Shown: positions 49,216 to 58,234 of the stretch, one piece after another
How positions within the stretch are numbered: position 1 is the stretch's first letter
Layout: each line of letters begins with the position of its first letter
NCBI RefSeq assembly: GCF_012986595.1
Contig: NZ_JAAQYM010000001.1
Span: 372,001 to 436,000, forward strand
Source of the DNA: Pseudomonas koreensis
Lineage (GTDB): Bacteria > Pseudomonadota > Gammaproteobacteria > Pseudomonadales > Pseudomonadaceae
DNA length: 64,000 nt
Direction: 5' to 3'
The notes under the pieces: generated by a model
The model's input: the letters and a program-made list of their open reading frames with translations, nothing else
What the model was told of the DNA's origin: nothing
Database searches by the model: none
Position numbers and translations under genes: made by a program

Positions 49216-49734
49216 TCAGCGGCTAGCTTGCAGCGCCCGGGCCATTTCCAGATGGTTTTGCAGCTTCGGCAAGGTCTCGTCGGCAAATGCCTTGATCTCC
49301 GGCACGTCGGTGCTCTGTGCCTCTTGCTGGATCTGCTGGATGGCTTCCTCGGTCGCTTTCACCTGGCTCGCGGCGTAGGCCTGGTCGAAGGTTTCACCGT
49401 CCTTGACCTGCGGGATCATGGTTTTCGCCTTGTCGGCGATTTCTTCGCGGGGAGCGACCGGCAGGTCGAGTTTCTTCGCGATTTTCGCCAGATGCTGATT
49501 GGCGGTCGTGCGGTCATTGATGACCACGATGGTGTAGTCCTTGACCTCTTTGGATTCGGACTTCTGATGCGCCAGACGACTGGCTTCGATGTCGGCCATG
49601 CCTTTGGCCGAAGCATCGTTGATAAAATCGGCAGGCGACTGGGCTGCGGCGCCGCTGGCAAATGCACTGCTGGCGAACAGTCCCAACAACGTGACAAAAC
49701 TGAAACGACGTACCTGGGTGGCCATCCGGCTCAT
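49216..49734 (-). CDS. DUF4142 periplasmic stress protein
   Basis: This 172-residue secreted protein matches DUF4142: a signal peptide ending SGAAAQ, then ADFINDASAKGMADIEASRLAHQKSESKEVKDYTIVVINDRTTANQHL, the usual helical bundle. Such proteins are often found beside stress genes, but no activity is known. ATG 49734 follows GAAGGAGGG; a longer frame to 49794 overlaps the leader. A KGG-motif gene lies just upstream on the same strand. Confidence 0.88.
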   Translation of the reverse strand: MSRMATQVRRFSFVTLLGLFASSAFASGAAAQSPADFINDASAKGMADIEASRLAHQKSESKEVKDYTIVVINDRTTANQHLAKIAKKLDLPVAPREEIADKAKTMIPQVKDGETFDQAYAASQVKATEEAIQQIQQEAQSTDVPEIKAFADETLPKLQNHLEMARALQASR

Positions 49735-49809
49735 GGTCGCGCCCTCCTTCTCTTCAAATTCAAGCGGGAGCTTACGCCCCCGCCTCTCAATCAAAACGAC
49801 CTCACCGAC

Positions 49810-49968
49810 TTACTTCGATTTCTGCGCTGGCTTGCGACCCATTTCGGTTTTCGCAGGCTCTTTGTCGACCGTCGTGGTGGTGGTTTTCCCACCCTTGCGA
49901 CCGGCCTCAGACGCCTTCGTTCGATCGTTGGCAAAGTTTCCCGAGTTCGAGTTTCTTGAATTAGGCAT
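49810..49968 (-). CDS. KGG-motif stress-induced protein
   Basis: This 52-residue protein (MPNSRNSNSGNFANDRTKAS..., ending PAQKSK) has the KGG signature SEAGRKGGKTT near residues 20-30. It resembles GsiB/YmdF-type small hydrophilic stress proteins. It starts at ATG 49968 behind AAGAGGAAGAG and lies 75 bases ahead of the DUF4142 gene on the same strand, suggesting joint expression under stress. A plus-strand frame over the same bases is a shadow. Confidence 0.8.
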   Translation of the reverse strand: MPNSRNSNSGNFANDRTKASEAGRKGGKTTTTTVDKEPAKTEMGRKPAQKSK

Positions 49969-50086
49969 GATTCTCTTCCTCTTGGTGTTGATCGTTGGCG
50001 AGCGGGTGCCCGCCTAGATTGAGAATTGCCGCACCGAGAAAGGTTTAGAAAAGTTGCCCGCGCCGCGACGAACGGCGCGCACTGTT

Positions 50087-51436
50087 TCAGAGATCAACCG
50101 CCCGATGATTAAGGCGTTTGGCGGCGTACATCGCCTGGTCGGCATGCCGGAACAGTTGCTGTTCTTCGCGGCCATGTTCGGGATAACGGGCCACGCCGAT
50201 GCTCGGTTCGATGTGCAGATTGTGACCGTCCAGGCGCATCGGCTGCATCAGCACCTGTCGGATTTTTTCGGCCACGCTGTCAGCGTCTTCAGCGGCGTGA
50301 AGGCTGTGCAACAGCACCACGAATTCATCGCCACCGATGCGCGCCACGGTATCGCTGTCGCGCACGCAGCCCTTGAGCCGACTCGCTACCGTTTGCAGCA
50401 GCATGTCGCCGACCGCATGACCAAAGGTATCGTTGACCTGTTTGAAGCGATCCAGATCGACGTACAGCAGCGCCATGCTTCCTGACGCTTCGCGAGCACC
50501 GTCCATCGCAGCCTTGAGGCGATCTTTGAGCAGTACGCGATTGGGCAACTGGGTCAATTGATCGAACTGCGCCATACGTTTGAGCCGCGCGTGCAGTTGC
50601 TGACGCTCAACGGCAGTGGCGACCTGGGCGCAGACGTATTGCAGCAGCTCCTTGTCCTGTTCGGTGTATCGCTCCCCGCCCGGCAGACTTTTGACGATCA
50701 GCGCACCGATGGTGCCGTTTTTCGAGTTCAGCGGCACCCCGAGCCAGCACGGTGAATCTTGCCCCGCCACCAGTGCGGCGAACTCCGGCGGTGAATCAGG
50801 GCAGTCCGGCGTCAGCAGAATCGGCTGGCCGCTGCGGATGACTTCCGCGCACAGGCGACCGGTGGCAGTGCCCGGTTGCTCAGGCTGCAATTCGTGATCG
50901 TCGACGTGATAGGGAAAATTCAGCTGCGCGCAGTGCTCGTCGTAGAGCGCCACGGAGAAATTCAGCGCCGGCAGCCACTCGCCAATGATCAGGTGAATGC
51001 GCTTGAACAGCGCCAACAGGTCTTCGGCCACGTGGGCCGCTTCGGAAATCGCGTACAACGCCGCCTGGCGCGATTCGGCCTGTTTGCGTTCGGTGATGTC
51101 GCGGGCCACGGCGATGCGCAACTGATCGACCTCGGACCAGCGCGCCGACCACAGAATGTGCGCGATGCGCCCATCCTTGCGCACGTAGCGGTTTTCGAAG
51201 TTGTGCTTGGGCTCGCCGCCCATGATGTCGCGGGCGGCGGCGAGCGTGCGCTGGCGGTCGGCCGGATGCACCAGCTCGATCATTGGCCGGCCGATCAACT
51301 CGTCAGGCGTGTACCCGAAAATGCGCTCGCAGGCCGCACTGACAAAAACGAAACGGCCTTGCTTGTCCACCGCACAGACGGCGTCCAGCAACAGGTCCAT
51401 ATAACTCGCCAACGGCGCGGAATTTCGGCTTTCCAT
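50087..51436 (-). CDS. PAS-GAF-GGDEF diguanylate cyclase
   Basis: This 449-residue soluble protein has a PAS domain (residues 10-115, LLLDAVCAVDKQGRFVFVSAACERIFGYTPDELIGR), a GAF domain (about 130-280) and a GGDEF domain (290-449) with an intact RIGGDEFVVLL and DLDRFKQVNDTFGH. An RVRD-like RxxD site (LKGCVRDSD) precedes the motif and may allow product inhibition. PAS/GAF suggest cytoplasmic redox or ligand sensing. No EAL domain follows. Confidence 0.93.
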   Translation of the reverse strand: MESRNSAPLASYMDLLLDAVCAVDKQGRFVFVSAACERIFGYTPDELIGRPMIELVHPADRQRTLAAARDIMGGEPKHNFENRYVRKDGRIAHILWSARWSEVDQLRIAVARDITERKQAESRQAALYAISEAAHVAEDLLALFKRIHLIIGEWLPALNFSVALYDEHCAQLNFPYHVDDHELQPEQPGTATGRLCAEVIRSGQPILLTPDCPDSPPEFAALVAGQDSPCWLGVPLNSKNGTIGALIVKSLPGGERYTEQDKELLQYVCAQVATAVERQQLHARLKRMAQFDQLTQLPNRVLLKDRLKAAMDGAREASGSMALLYVDLDRFKQVNDTFGHAVGDMLLQTVASRLKGCVRDSDTVARIGGDEFVVLLHSLHAAEDADSVAEKIRQVLMQPMRLDGHNLHIEPSIGVARYPEHGREEQQLFRHADQAMYAAKRLNHRAVDL

Positions 51437-51515
51437 GGTTCAGCGTAGGTGTCCGGGCAATGCAACAATGATCCACCATCCCTGACCTTTTGCTCCCGCA
51501 TCCCTGCAACCAGCG

Positions 51516-52154
51516 TCAAGCCTTGTTCGGCAGCAATCCCGGCAGCGCATGCACCAGCGCGTTGATCGCAAAACCGATGAACATCACCCCGCACAGGCGG
51601 GTGATCATCAGTTCATGGCGTTGATACAGCGTGCGCACCCGACGGGCGCCGACAACACCGATCAAGATAGCGTAAGCCAGCAATCCGCCGAGGAAGCTCA
51701 AGGCGATCAGCGCCGGCAGCATCGACCAGTTGAGCAGTTCGGCGCGGCTCGACAGCAGCGCGGTAAACGTCGCCACCGCTACCGGGTAGGCCTTGGGATT
51801 GGTCAGGCCGAACAGGATGCCGTGCCAGAACGGCTGACGCGCCGCGCCCTGGGGCTGGTCATCGCTACGCCGCTGGGCGCGCACCGCTCGCCAGCCAAGC
51901 CAGAACAGGTACACGCCGCTGAGCACGCCGAGTACATCAAACGCGGTGCTGCCGATTTCCCGGGCGCCGACGATCGCGATCAACGCGGTGCTGCACCAGA
52001 CCACATCCCCGAGCAGGTGCCCGCAGAGAAACCCCGCCCCGGCCCGCCGCCCATGCGCCGCGCCGATGCCGAACACTGCCAGCACACCCGGCCCCGGCGT
52101 AATGCCATAGATGAAACCCGAGGCCAGAACGGCCATAAGCAACGATGGAGTCAT
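51516..52154 (-). CDS. LysE family amino-acid exporter
   Basis: This 212-residue inner-membrane protein has the LysE/RhtB start: LASGFIYGITPGPGVLAVFGIGAAHGRRAGAGFLCGHLLGDVVW, and about six spans, with GILFGLTNPKAYPVAVATFTALLS in the middle. LysE proteins export amino acids or small metabolites; the substrate is unknown. It lies 61 bases after fosA on the same strand and could be co-transcribed with it. Confidence 0.9.
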   Translation of the reverse strand: MTPSLLMAVLASGFIYGITPGPGVLAVFGIGAAHGRRAGAGFLCGHLLGDVVWCSTALIAIVGAREIGSTAFDVLGVLSGVYLFWLGWRAVRAQRRSDDQPQGAARQPFWHGILFGLTNPKAYPVAVATFTALLSSRAELLNWSMLPALIALSFLGGLLAYAILIGVVGARRVRTLYQRHELMITRLCGVMFIGFAINALVHALPGLLPNKA

Positions 52155-52214
52155 GACATACCTGCAAGCGCCAGCACGAATGGTGGCCAGTCTATATCAG
52201 CGCCCTGTGTCTGA

Positions 52215-52631
52215 TCACTGCTCGTCGTAAAAACGCATACCCGCATACGGTCTCAACCGACAGGCTGCCAGTCGTGACGCGAGATCGCCGACGTGGGCTT
52301 CGAGCTTGTGCCCGTCCGGGTCAAGAAAGTAGAACGATGCACCTTCGCTGCGGTTGTCGCGCCATTCCCGCACGTTGGCCGCTTTTAGCTTCTGCACGAA
52401 CAATGGAAAATCCGCCTGATCGAGGCTGAACGCGTAATGGGTGTAGTCGACGGACGGCTCGCAACTGCGCTGTGCGTCCAGCGACAGACACAACCACAGC
52501 CCCGGCAGCGACAGGTAGGCACCGGCGTCCCACGTAGCTTCGACGCGCAGACTCAGCACGTCGCGATAGAACGCCAGACTGCGTGGCAAGTCGCTGACGG
52601 CGAGGGTCAGGTGGTTGAGGCCGGTGAGCAT
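52215..52631 (-). CDS. fosA: Fosfomycin resistance glutathione transferase
   Basis: FosA opens the fosfomycin epoxide with glutathione and needs Mn(II). The 138-residue glyoxalase-fold protein starts [26 protein letters not shown], with metal ligands His7, His65 (YTHYAF) and Glu111 (KLEAHVGDL). [16 protein letters not shown] is the family substrate loop. The upstream in-frame extension is within the neighbour's leader. This is probably a core gene giving natural fosfomycin tolerance, as in P. aeruginosa. Confidence 0.93.
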   Translation of the reverse strand: MLTGLNHLTLAVSDLPRSLAFYRDVLSLRVEATWDAGAYLSLPGLWLCLSLDAQRSCEPSVDYTHYAFSLDQADFPLFVQKLKAANVREWRDNRSEGASFYFLDPDGHKLEAHVGDLASRLAACRLRPYAGMRFYDEQ

Positions 52632-52635
52632 GGGG

Positions 52636-53352
52636 TCAGTAACCTCGCAGGTCTTCAGGGACGTTGTACTGCTGACCATCGTACGTCAGGGTGATCTGCT
52701 TTTTCTTCAGCTCGGTGGTGTTCGATACGCACTGATTGCCGGATTTAGTGTTTTTCATTTTGCTGCCGCTGGTGGTGACGATCAGATCGGCGAAACCATT
52801 GTGACTCGATGGACCCATCTCGAGCGTCCGGCGGATTTTTTTGCTGTAGCCCTCGCAGTCATTCACGAACTCACCGTTGTTCTTGAAGACCACCAGGCCT
52901 TCGAGCACCGGACGCAGGCTGTCACCCTCGCGCACATACAGCGCCAGATCGGTTTTCTCGTAGGGCATGGCCTGAGAACTGTGCGCGAATTTCGCTCGCA
53001 GACCAAAAGCCCGGACGTCCGGCGTCAGTCGGTAGCGCGCCGTATCGATGCGTACGTCATCCAGCCGCACGGCATCGGAGTTGTAGGCGCCCGGTTTGTG
53101 GTAAGTGGCGATCGGTTTGGCGTTGCTGGCATTGAGCAGCGCCAGATCCAGATCGAACGCACCGGCATCGTCACCACCGGAATCGGCCAGATAGGTGGAT
53201 TTGACCGAAATCGCCTGACTCGGGAACGCCGGCCAGACGTTGCAGCGCGACATGGATTTGCCGTCGAAACTCTTGGTGGTGCAGGCGGCTTGGGCGTGGG
53301 TGGTGATGGCCAGGAAACCGAGGGTGATCAGGAGTCTGGAGAGGTTGAGCAT
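52636..53352 (-). CDS. Secreted protein of unknown function, paralogue 1
   Basis: This 238-residue protein has a signal peptide (ending AQAAC) and a periplasmic domain with [43 protein letters not shown] and [16 protein letters not shown]. It lacks a membrane span and has four cysteines after the signal that could pair. It is clearly related to the next gene upstream (about 40% identical by eye over DLDL...GFADLIV). Function unknown. It lies 5 bases ahead of fosA. Confidence 0.8.
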   Translation of the reverse strand: MLNLSRLLITLGFLAITTHAQAACTTKSFDGKSMSRCNVWPAFPSQAISVKSTYLADSGGDDAGAFDLDLALLNASNAKPIATYHKPGAYNSDAVRLDDVRIDTARYRLTPDVRAFGLRAKFAHSSQAMPYEKTDLALYVREGDSLRPVLEGLVVFKNNGEFVNDCEGYSKKIRRTLEMGPSSHNGFADLIVTTSGSKMKNTKSGNQCVSNTTELKKKQITLTYDGQQYNVPEDLRGY

Positions 53353-53389
53353 GGTTCTTCCTTGATAAGTGTCGTGTTAAGCAAGCCGG

Positions 53390-54124
53390 TTACAGACCTT
53401 GGAAACCTTTAGGCAAAACGTAGGATTTTCCGTCGTAGTGCAGAATGGTCAGCACGGGCTTATGGTTCGTGGTTTTTATTTCGCAATTGTCCGGCGGGCC
53501 CTCGCCACTCACGCCGGTGGTGACCGATTTCACGATCAGGTCGGCAAATCCGTGAGAGCTGGTTTTACCTATTTCGATCGTGCTGATTGTGGTCGCACGT
53601 TCCCCCGCGCAGTTGCCATCCCATTCGCCGCCAAAGCGGTAAACCAGCATCCGATCCAATACCGGACGCAGCTTGCCGCCTTCTTTCACATAGAGCGACA
53701 ACTGGGTTTCATCCATGGGATTGACGCGTGAGGAGTTTTTGAAAATGGCCCGTATGCCAAAGGCACGAATGTCAGAAGCCAGCTTGTAGCGCGCAGTATC
53801 CAGTTCCAAGCTCTCCAGCGCGAAGGCGTCAGACTGGAACACGGACGGTTGATGATAAGTCGCGAGCGGGGTCAAGTTGTCGACTGACGACACGGATAAA
53901 TCCAGATCGTAAGAGCCAATCCTATCACCATGGGCATACACCGGATCCGATTCAAACTTTGCTATCGCATTGATCGTCAGGGCCGGAACCACAGGCCATT
54001 CCTTGCAGACAGAAAAATCCCACTGTCCTGCCACCGCTGGCGGCGAGCACTCGGCGAACGCCTGCCCTGCCATCAACCACCCACACAGGACCCAACACCC
54101 AACCCATCCAGACTTCACTGTCAT
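53390..54124 (-). CDS. Secreted protein of unknown function, paralogue 2
   Basis: This 244-residue protein has a signal peptide ending AFAEC and the same core as the neighbour: YDLDLSVSSVDNLTPLATYHQPSVFQSDAFALESLELDTARYKL, AFGIRAIFKNSSRV, and KTSSHGFADLIVKSVTTG. Shared positions include TARY.L, R.FG.RA.F, LSLYV.EG..LRPVL and SHGFADLIV. Two tandem genes of this kind, both secreted, suggest a gene duplication. They might form a periplasmic pair, for instance in envelope protection, but no activity is known. Confidence 0.8.
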   Translation of the reverse strand: MTVKSGWVGCWVLCGWLMAGQAFAECSPPAVAGQWDFSVCKEWPVVPALTINAIAKFESDPVYAHGDRIGSYDLDLSVSSVDNLTPLATYHQPSVFQSDAFALESLELDTARYKLASDIRAFGIRAIFKNSSRVNPMDETQLSLYVKEGGKLRPVLDRMLVYRFGGEWDGNCAGERATTISTIEIGKTSSHGFADLIVKSVTTGVSGEGPPDNCEIKTTNHKPVLTILHYDGKSYVLPKGFQGL

Positions 54125-54147
54125 CCCCGACTCCCTGATAATTTTTT

Positions 54148-55059
54148 TCAGCCGCGCACTATCCCCTCCTCAATCCTGCGATTCAACCAGTGCAACGCCT
54201 GATCCGCACCCCGCCGCTTGTGCCACGCCAGCACAAACGTGAACGGCGCAATCTCGAACGGGGGCGGCAGCACGATCAAATCCTGCTGATCGATCTCACG
54301 CACGCTGCGCGACGACACGGTGAGGATCAGGTCCGTACCGCTGATCAACTGTGGCGCGACGTTCCAGTGCGGCAGGCTGATGGCGACGCGGCGGCGTTCG
54401 CGCAGTGAGGTCAGCGCGCGTTCGATTTCCGGGGTGCCGCTGCCGCGCATTTCCAGCAGAACGTGCGGGCGCGACAGGTAAGTCGGCAAGTCCAGAGTGC
54501 CGTCGGCTGGCAAGGTGCGGCGATCCAGCAGGCAGACGTAGCGCTCTTCAAACAGCACCGAACTGCGTAATTCGTGGGGCATCTCCGGGAACACCCCGGC
54601 GGCCACATCAATGTCACCGTTGAGCACCCCCTCGAGCATACCTTCGCGGCTGGCGTGGCTGATTTGCAGGTCGATGCCCGGCGCTTCGCGGCGCAGGGTG
54701 CGGATCAAGCCGGGCAGGATGATGGCCGCGCCGTAGTCAGACATCGCCACACGAAAGGTCCGACGCGCACTGGCCGGATCGAAGGCATTCGGCGCCAGCA
54801 GCGATTGCACCTGCGCCAGTGCTTCGGCCAGCGGCGCGATCAGTTCCAGCGCTCGCGCCGTGGGCACCAGGGTCGAGCCGGCGCGCACCAGCAGCGGATC
54901 GCCCAGCACGTCGCGCAATCGCGCCAGCGCATGGCTGACCGCCGGTTGGCTCAGGTGCAGTCGCTCGGCGGCACGGGTGACGTGTTGCTCGCTGAGCAAG
55001 GCGTCGAGAATCACCAACAGGTTCAGATCGATACGGCGCAGATCATTCATCTTGTGCAT
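54148..55059 (-). CDS. LysR family transcription regulator
   Basis: This 303-residue regulator has the LysR winged helix-turn-helix (DLNLLVILDALLSEQHVTRAAERLHLSQPAVSHALARLRDVLGDPLLVRAG) and the periplasmic-binding-like effector domain with AMSDYGAAIILPGLIRTLRREAPGIDLQI. It is divergent from the ydcZ-like transporter gene, so that gene is its likely target. A TTTAA..T region lies between; a T-N11-A box was not assigned. Confidence 0.92.
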   Translation of the reverse strand: MHKMNDLRRIDLNLLVILDALLSEQHVTRAAERLHLSQPAVSHALARLRDVLGDPLLVRAGSTLVPTARALELIAPLAEALAQVQSLLAPNAFDPASARRTFRVAMSDYGAAIILPGLIRTLRREAPGIDLQISHASREGMLEGVLNGDIDVAAGVFPEMPHELRSSVLFEERYVCLLDRRTLPADGTLDLPTYLSRPHVLLEMRGSGTPEIERALTSLRERRRVAISLPHWNVAPQLISGTDLILTVSSRSVREIDQQDLIVLPPPFEIAPFTFVLAWHKRRGADQALHWLNRRIEEGIVRG

Positions 55060-55136
55060 GTTCTGGATGACAAAACGGAATTTAAATCTGCGCGACGAAT
55101 ACCTTAGAGTCCAGCAAAACCTGTTGGAGAGTGATC

Positions 55137-55625
55137 ATGAGTACGTTGCAGTGGGCCGGGCTGTTGCTGCTGGCCGCGTTTGCCGGGGCGGTGGTGCCGT
55201 TCCAGAGTGCGATCAACAGCAATCTGGCGCGCGGGCTGGGACATCCGTTGTGGGCGACACTGGCCTCGTTGCTGGTCAGCGTGCTGGTGCTGTTGCCGGT
55301 GATTCTGGCGTTGCGCCTGCCGCTGCCGTCGCTGGGGTTCATCAGCAAGGCGCCGTTGTGGATGTGGGCTGGCGGCGCGTTTGGCGTGTGCTTTGTGGCG
55401 CTGGCGGTGATGTTGCTGCCCAAGCTCGGCGCGTCGGGGTTTGTTGCGTTGGCGTTGGCCGGGCAGGTGATTGCTTCGATGCTGCTCGATCACTTTGGGC
55501 TGTTTGGATTGGTGGAGAAACAGCTGACGGTGTCGCGGGTGTTGGGGGCGTTGTTGTTGATTGGCGGGGTGGTGTTGATTCAGTTCGGCGGGGTGTTTGA
55601 GAGGAATGGGGCAGCGGTTGGTTAA
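55137..55625 (+). CDS. YdcZ-like DMT transporter
   Basis: This 162-residue membrane protein has about five spans, with WAGLLLLAAFAGAVVPFQSAINSNLARGLGHPLWATLASLLVSVLVLLPVILAL at the start, the pattern of the YdcZ/DUF606 small DMT exporters. ATG 55137 follows GGAGAGTGATC. It is divergent from the LysR gene, the common way such exporters are controlled. Substrate unknown. Confidence 0.88.
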   Translation: MSTLQWAGLLLLAAFAGAVVPFQSAINSNLARGLGHPLWATLASLLVSVLVLLPVILALRLPLPSLGFISKAPLWMWAGGAFGVCFVALAVMLLPKLGASGFVALALAGQVIASMLLDHFGLFGLVEKQLTVSRVLGALLLIGGVVLIQFGGVFERNGAAVG

Positions 55626-55655
55626 TCCAGAGGATTATTCAATGTCTGGAAATCA

Positions 55656-55726
55656 GCCATCGCGAGCAGGCTCACTCCTACAGTTGAAATGCATTCCCCT
55701 GTAGGAGTGAGCCTGCTCGCGATGGC
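55656..55726. repeat. Inverted intergenic repeat, 'GAGCCTGCTCGCGATGG' family
   Basis: GCCATCGCGAGCAGGCTCAC (55656-) and its inverted copy ending 55726 enclose CTCCTACAG...CTGTAGGAG. The arms continue inwards, so the whole element is one long hairpin. A related pair lies at 61131-61214. Confidence 0.88.
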
Positions 55727-55775
55727 GTCAGAAGTGGCGCTGAAGACCTCGGAGCTTGTCGAGGCTGTACCCTGC

Positions 55776-56924
55776 TCAAAACGCGTTGCGGAAAATCTCC
55801 TCGATCTGCCGCTGATCCGCCGCCCGCGGATTGGTCAGGCCGCACGCATCTTTCAGTGCGTTGGTGGCAAGCACCGGGATGTCGCTGAGCTTGGCGCCGA
55901 GTTCGCGCAGGCCGCCCGGAATATCGACATCTTTAGCCAGACAACGAATCGCGTTGATCGCCGCCTGGGCGCCCTCCTCCGGACTGAAACCGCGAATGTC
56001 GGCGCCCATCGCATGCGCCACGTCAGTCAGGCGTTCGGCGCAGATCAGCGCGTTGAAAGCCTGTACATGCGGCAGCAACACGGCGTTGCACACGCCGTGG
56101 GGCAGATCGTAGAAACCGCCCAACTGGTGCGCCATCGCGTGCACGTAGCCAAGCGACGCATTGTTGAACGCCATGCCGGCGAGGAACTGCGCATACGCCA
56201 TGTTTTCCCGCGCTGCGAGGTCGCTGCCGTCACGCACGGCCAGGCGCAGGTTGTTGCTGATCAGCGTCATGGCCTTCAGCGCGCAGGCATCGGTGATGGG
56301 GTTGGCGGCGGTCGAAACGTAGGCCTCGATGGCGTGGGTCAGCGCGTCCATGCCGGTGGCGGCAGTCAGGCTTTTCGGCATGGCGACCATCAGTGCCGGG
56401 TCGTTGACCGACAACAGCGGCGTGACGTTGCGGTCGACGATGGCCATTTTCACGTGGCGCGATTCGTCGGTGATGATGCAGAACCGGGTCATCTCGCTGG
56501 CAGTGCCGGCGGTGGTGTTGATGGCGATCAGCGGCAGTTGCGGCTTGCTCGATTGATCGACGCCTTCGTAGTCGCGGATCTGCCCGCCGTTGGTCGCACA
56601 CAGGGCAATGCCTTTGGCGCAGTCATGGGGCGAACCGCCCCCCAGCGACACCACGAAATCGCATTGGCTCTCTTTCAAAAGGCTCAGCCCGGCCTCGACG
56701 TTGGCAATGCTCGGGTTCGGTTTGGCGCCATCGAAGAGCACTGAGTCGATGTCCTGCATCGCCAGTTTCTCGGCGAGCATGGTCGCAACGCCGGCCTTGG
56801 CCAGCCCCACGTCGGTGACGATCAGCGCCTTGCGAAACCCGTAGTTGCGGATCGCAACCATGGCCTCGTCGAGGCATCCGTTGCCCATGATGTTTACGGC
56901 CGGAATGAAAAAGGTGCTGCTCAT
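55776..56924 (-). CDS. Iron-containing alcohol dehydrogenase
   Basis: This 382-residue group III alcohol dehydrogenase has NAD-site [13 protein letters not shown] near residues 97-109, and the iron-binding His segments [17 protein letters not shown] and [25 protein letters not shown] is typical. It resembles AdhB/YiaY/ErcA-type enzymes of alcohol oxidation. ATG 56924 is chosen because AGGAG then lies 6 bases ahead, whereas ATG 56930 is too close to it. Confidence 0.93.
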   Translation of the reverse strand: MSSTFFIPAVNIMGNGCLDEAMVAIRNYGFRKALIVTDVGLAKAGVATMLAEKLAMQDIDSVLFDGAKPNPSIANVEAGLSLLKESQCDFVVSLGGGSPHDCAKGIALCATNGGQIRDYEGVDQSSKPQLPLIAINTTAGTASEMTRFCIITDESRHVKMAIVDRNVTPLLSVNDPALMVAMPKSLTAATGMDALTHAIEAYVSTAANPITDACALKAMTLISNNLRLAVRDGSDLAARENMAYAQFLAGMAFNNASLGYVHAMAHQLGGFYDLPHGVCNAVLLPHVQAFNALICAERLTDVAHAMGADIRGFSPEEGAQAAINAIRCLAKDVDIPGGLRELGAKLSDIPVLATNALKDACGLTNPRAADQRQIEEIFRNAF

Positions 56925-57077
56925 GCGCATCTCCTGACTGAGGCCGAATCGACTGCTCCGATACGGCGGATGAGCACAGGATCGACTGATCGGTCACGAC
57001 CGATGTTGATCTGGCTCAATGCCCGCTCGTGATAAAGTCGCCGTCCATCCGCCCTTTGTTTTGAGACTGCCCCCGCA

Positions 57078-58097
57078 ATGACCGATTTTCTGGATGTCGA
57101 TGCCACCCTCGAAGACTGGAGCGCCCTGCGCGCCACTGCCGACTTCAACGGTCTGCTGGTGGGCAATGGCGCCAGCCGTGCGGTATGGGACGACTTCGGC
57201 TACGACTCGCTGTTCGAAAATGCACGCACGGTGGAAGAGAAACCGCTGAGCCCGTCGGAGCTGAGCGTGTTCGACGCGATGCAGACGCGCAGCTTCGAGC
57301 AAGTGCTTGGCGCCCTGAAAACCACCAGCCGGGTCAACAAGGCACTGGCCGTCAGCTCGGCCGCACCGCGCAATCGCTACTACGCGATCAAGGAAGCGCT
57401 GATCAACACCGTGCACGCCGTGCACATCCCGTGGCGACTGGTGCAAGCCACAACCCTGGCGACGCTCAACGAAGAACTGGCGCGCTATCGCACGGTGTTC
57501 ACCACCAATTACGACCTGCTCAGCTACTGGGCAATCCAGCATCAGAGCGAGGCCATCGATGACCTGTTCAACGGCCCCGATGCCGGTTTTGATCTGAGTG
57601 AAAGCACCAGCGCCAAACCACGCTTGCTGTACCTGCACGGCGGCCTGCACCTGGTGCGCAATCAGGACGGCACTGCACGCAAATTGACTTCGACCGAAGG
57701 CACCCTGCTCGGCAGTTTCGCGATCAACAACACGATCAAGACGCTGGACGACGTGCCGCTGTTCGTCAACGAAGGGCCGAGTGCGGACAAGCTCAAAACC
57801 ATCCGCAGCTCGGATTATCTGTCGTTCTGTTATGAGCAGTTATTGGGGCATGCGGAGAATCTGTGCATCTTTGGTCATGCCCTGGGTGAGCAAGACGCTC
57901 ATATCGTGCGCGCCTTGCGGTTGGCGAAACCGCAGACCGTGGCGATCTCGATTTATCCGCGCAGTGCGGCGTTCATCCAGCATCAGAAGCGCCATTACGC
58001 GCAGGTGTTCGAGGGCACGGGCGTTGAGTTGCGGTTTTTTGATGCGAAGAGCCACGCGCTGGGCAATCCGAAGCTTTCGGTTCCCGTCGAAGTCTGA
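57078..58097 (+). CDS. DUF4917 SIR2-like protein
   Basis: This 339-residue protein matches DUF4917 and shows a SIR2-like order of motifs: LLVGNGASRAV (residues 27-36, nucleotide loop), TVFTTNYDLLSYW (139-151), LLYLHGGLHL (184-192, with His187) and IFGHALGEQDAHIVRAL (264-280). NAD binding or hydrolysis is therefore plausible, as in SIR2-type anti-phage proteins such as ThsA or DSR, but the typical SIR2 Asn/Asp/His set must be checked. It is a single gene with no evident partner. Confidence 0.85.
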   Translation: MTDFLDVDATLEDWSALRATADFNGLLVGNGASRAVWDDFGYDSLFENARTVEEKPLSPSELSVFDAMQTRSFEQVLGALKTTSRVNKALAVSSAAPRNRYYAIKEALINTVHAVHIPWRLVQATTLATLNEELARYRTVFTTNYDLLSYWAIQHQSEAIDDLFNGPDAGFDLSESTSAKPRLLYLHGGLHLVRNQDGTARKLTSTEGTLLGSFAINNTIKTLDDVPLFVNEGPSADKLKTIRSSDYLSFCYEQLLGHAENLCIFGHALGEQDAHIVRALRLAKPQTVAISIYPRSAAFIQHQKRHYAQVFEGTGVELRFFDAKSHALGNPKLSVPVEV

Positions 58098-58113
58098 AGC
58101 CAATACATCACCT

Positions 58114-58219
58114 GTGGCGAGGGAGCTTGCTCCCGCTGGGCAGCGAAGCGGCCCCAAAAATATCAAGCTGCAAAGCGATGACTGCTGCGCAGCCAAGCGG
58201 GAGCAAGCTCCCTCGCCAC
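58114..58219. repeat. Paired 'gagggagcttgctccc' repeat
   Basis: Inverted copies of GTGGCGAGGGAGCTTGCTCC flank about 65 bases, between the convergent DUF4917 and XRE-cupin genes. Confidence 0.9.
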
Positions 58220-58234
58220 AACAGCAGAATCGGT

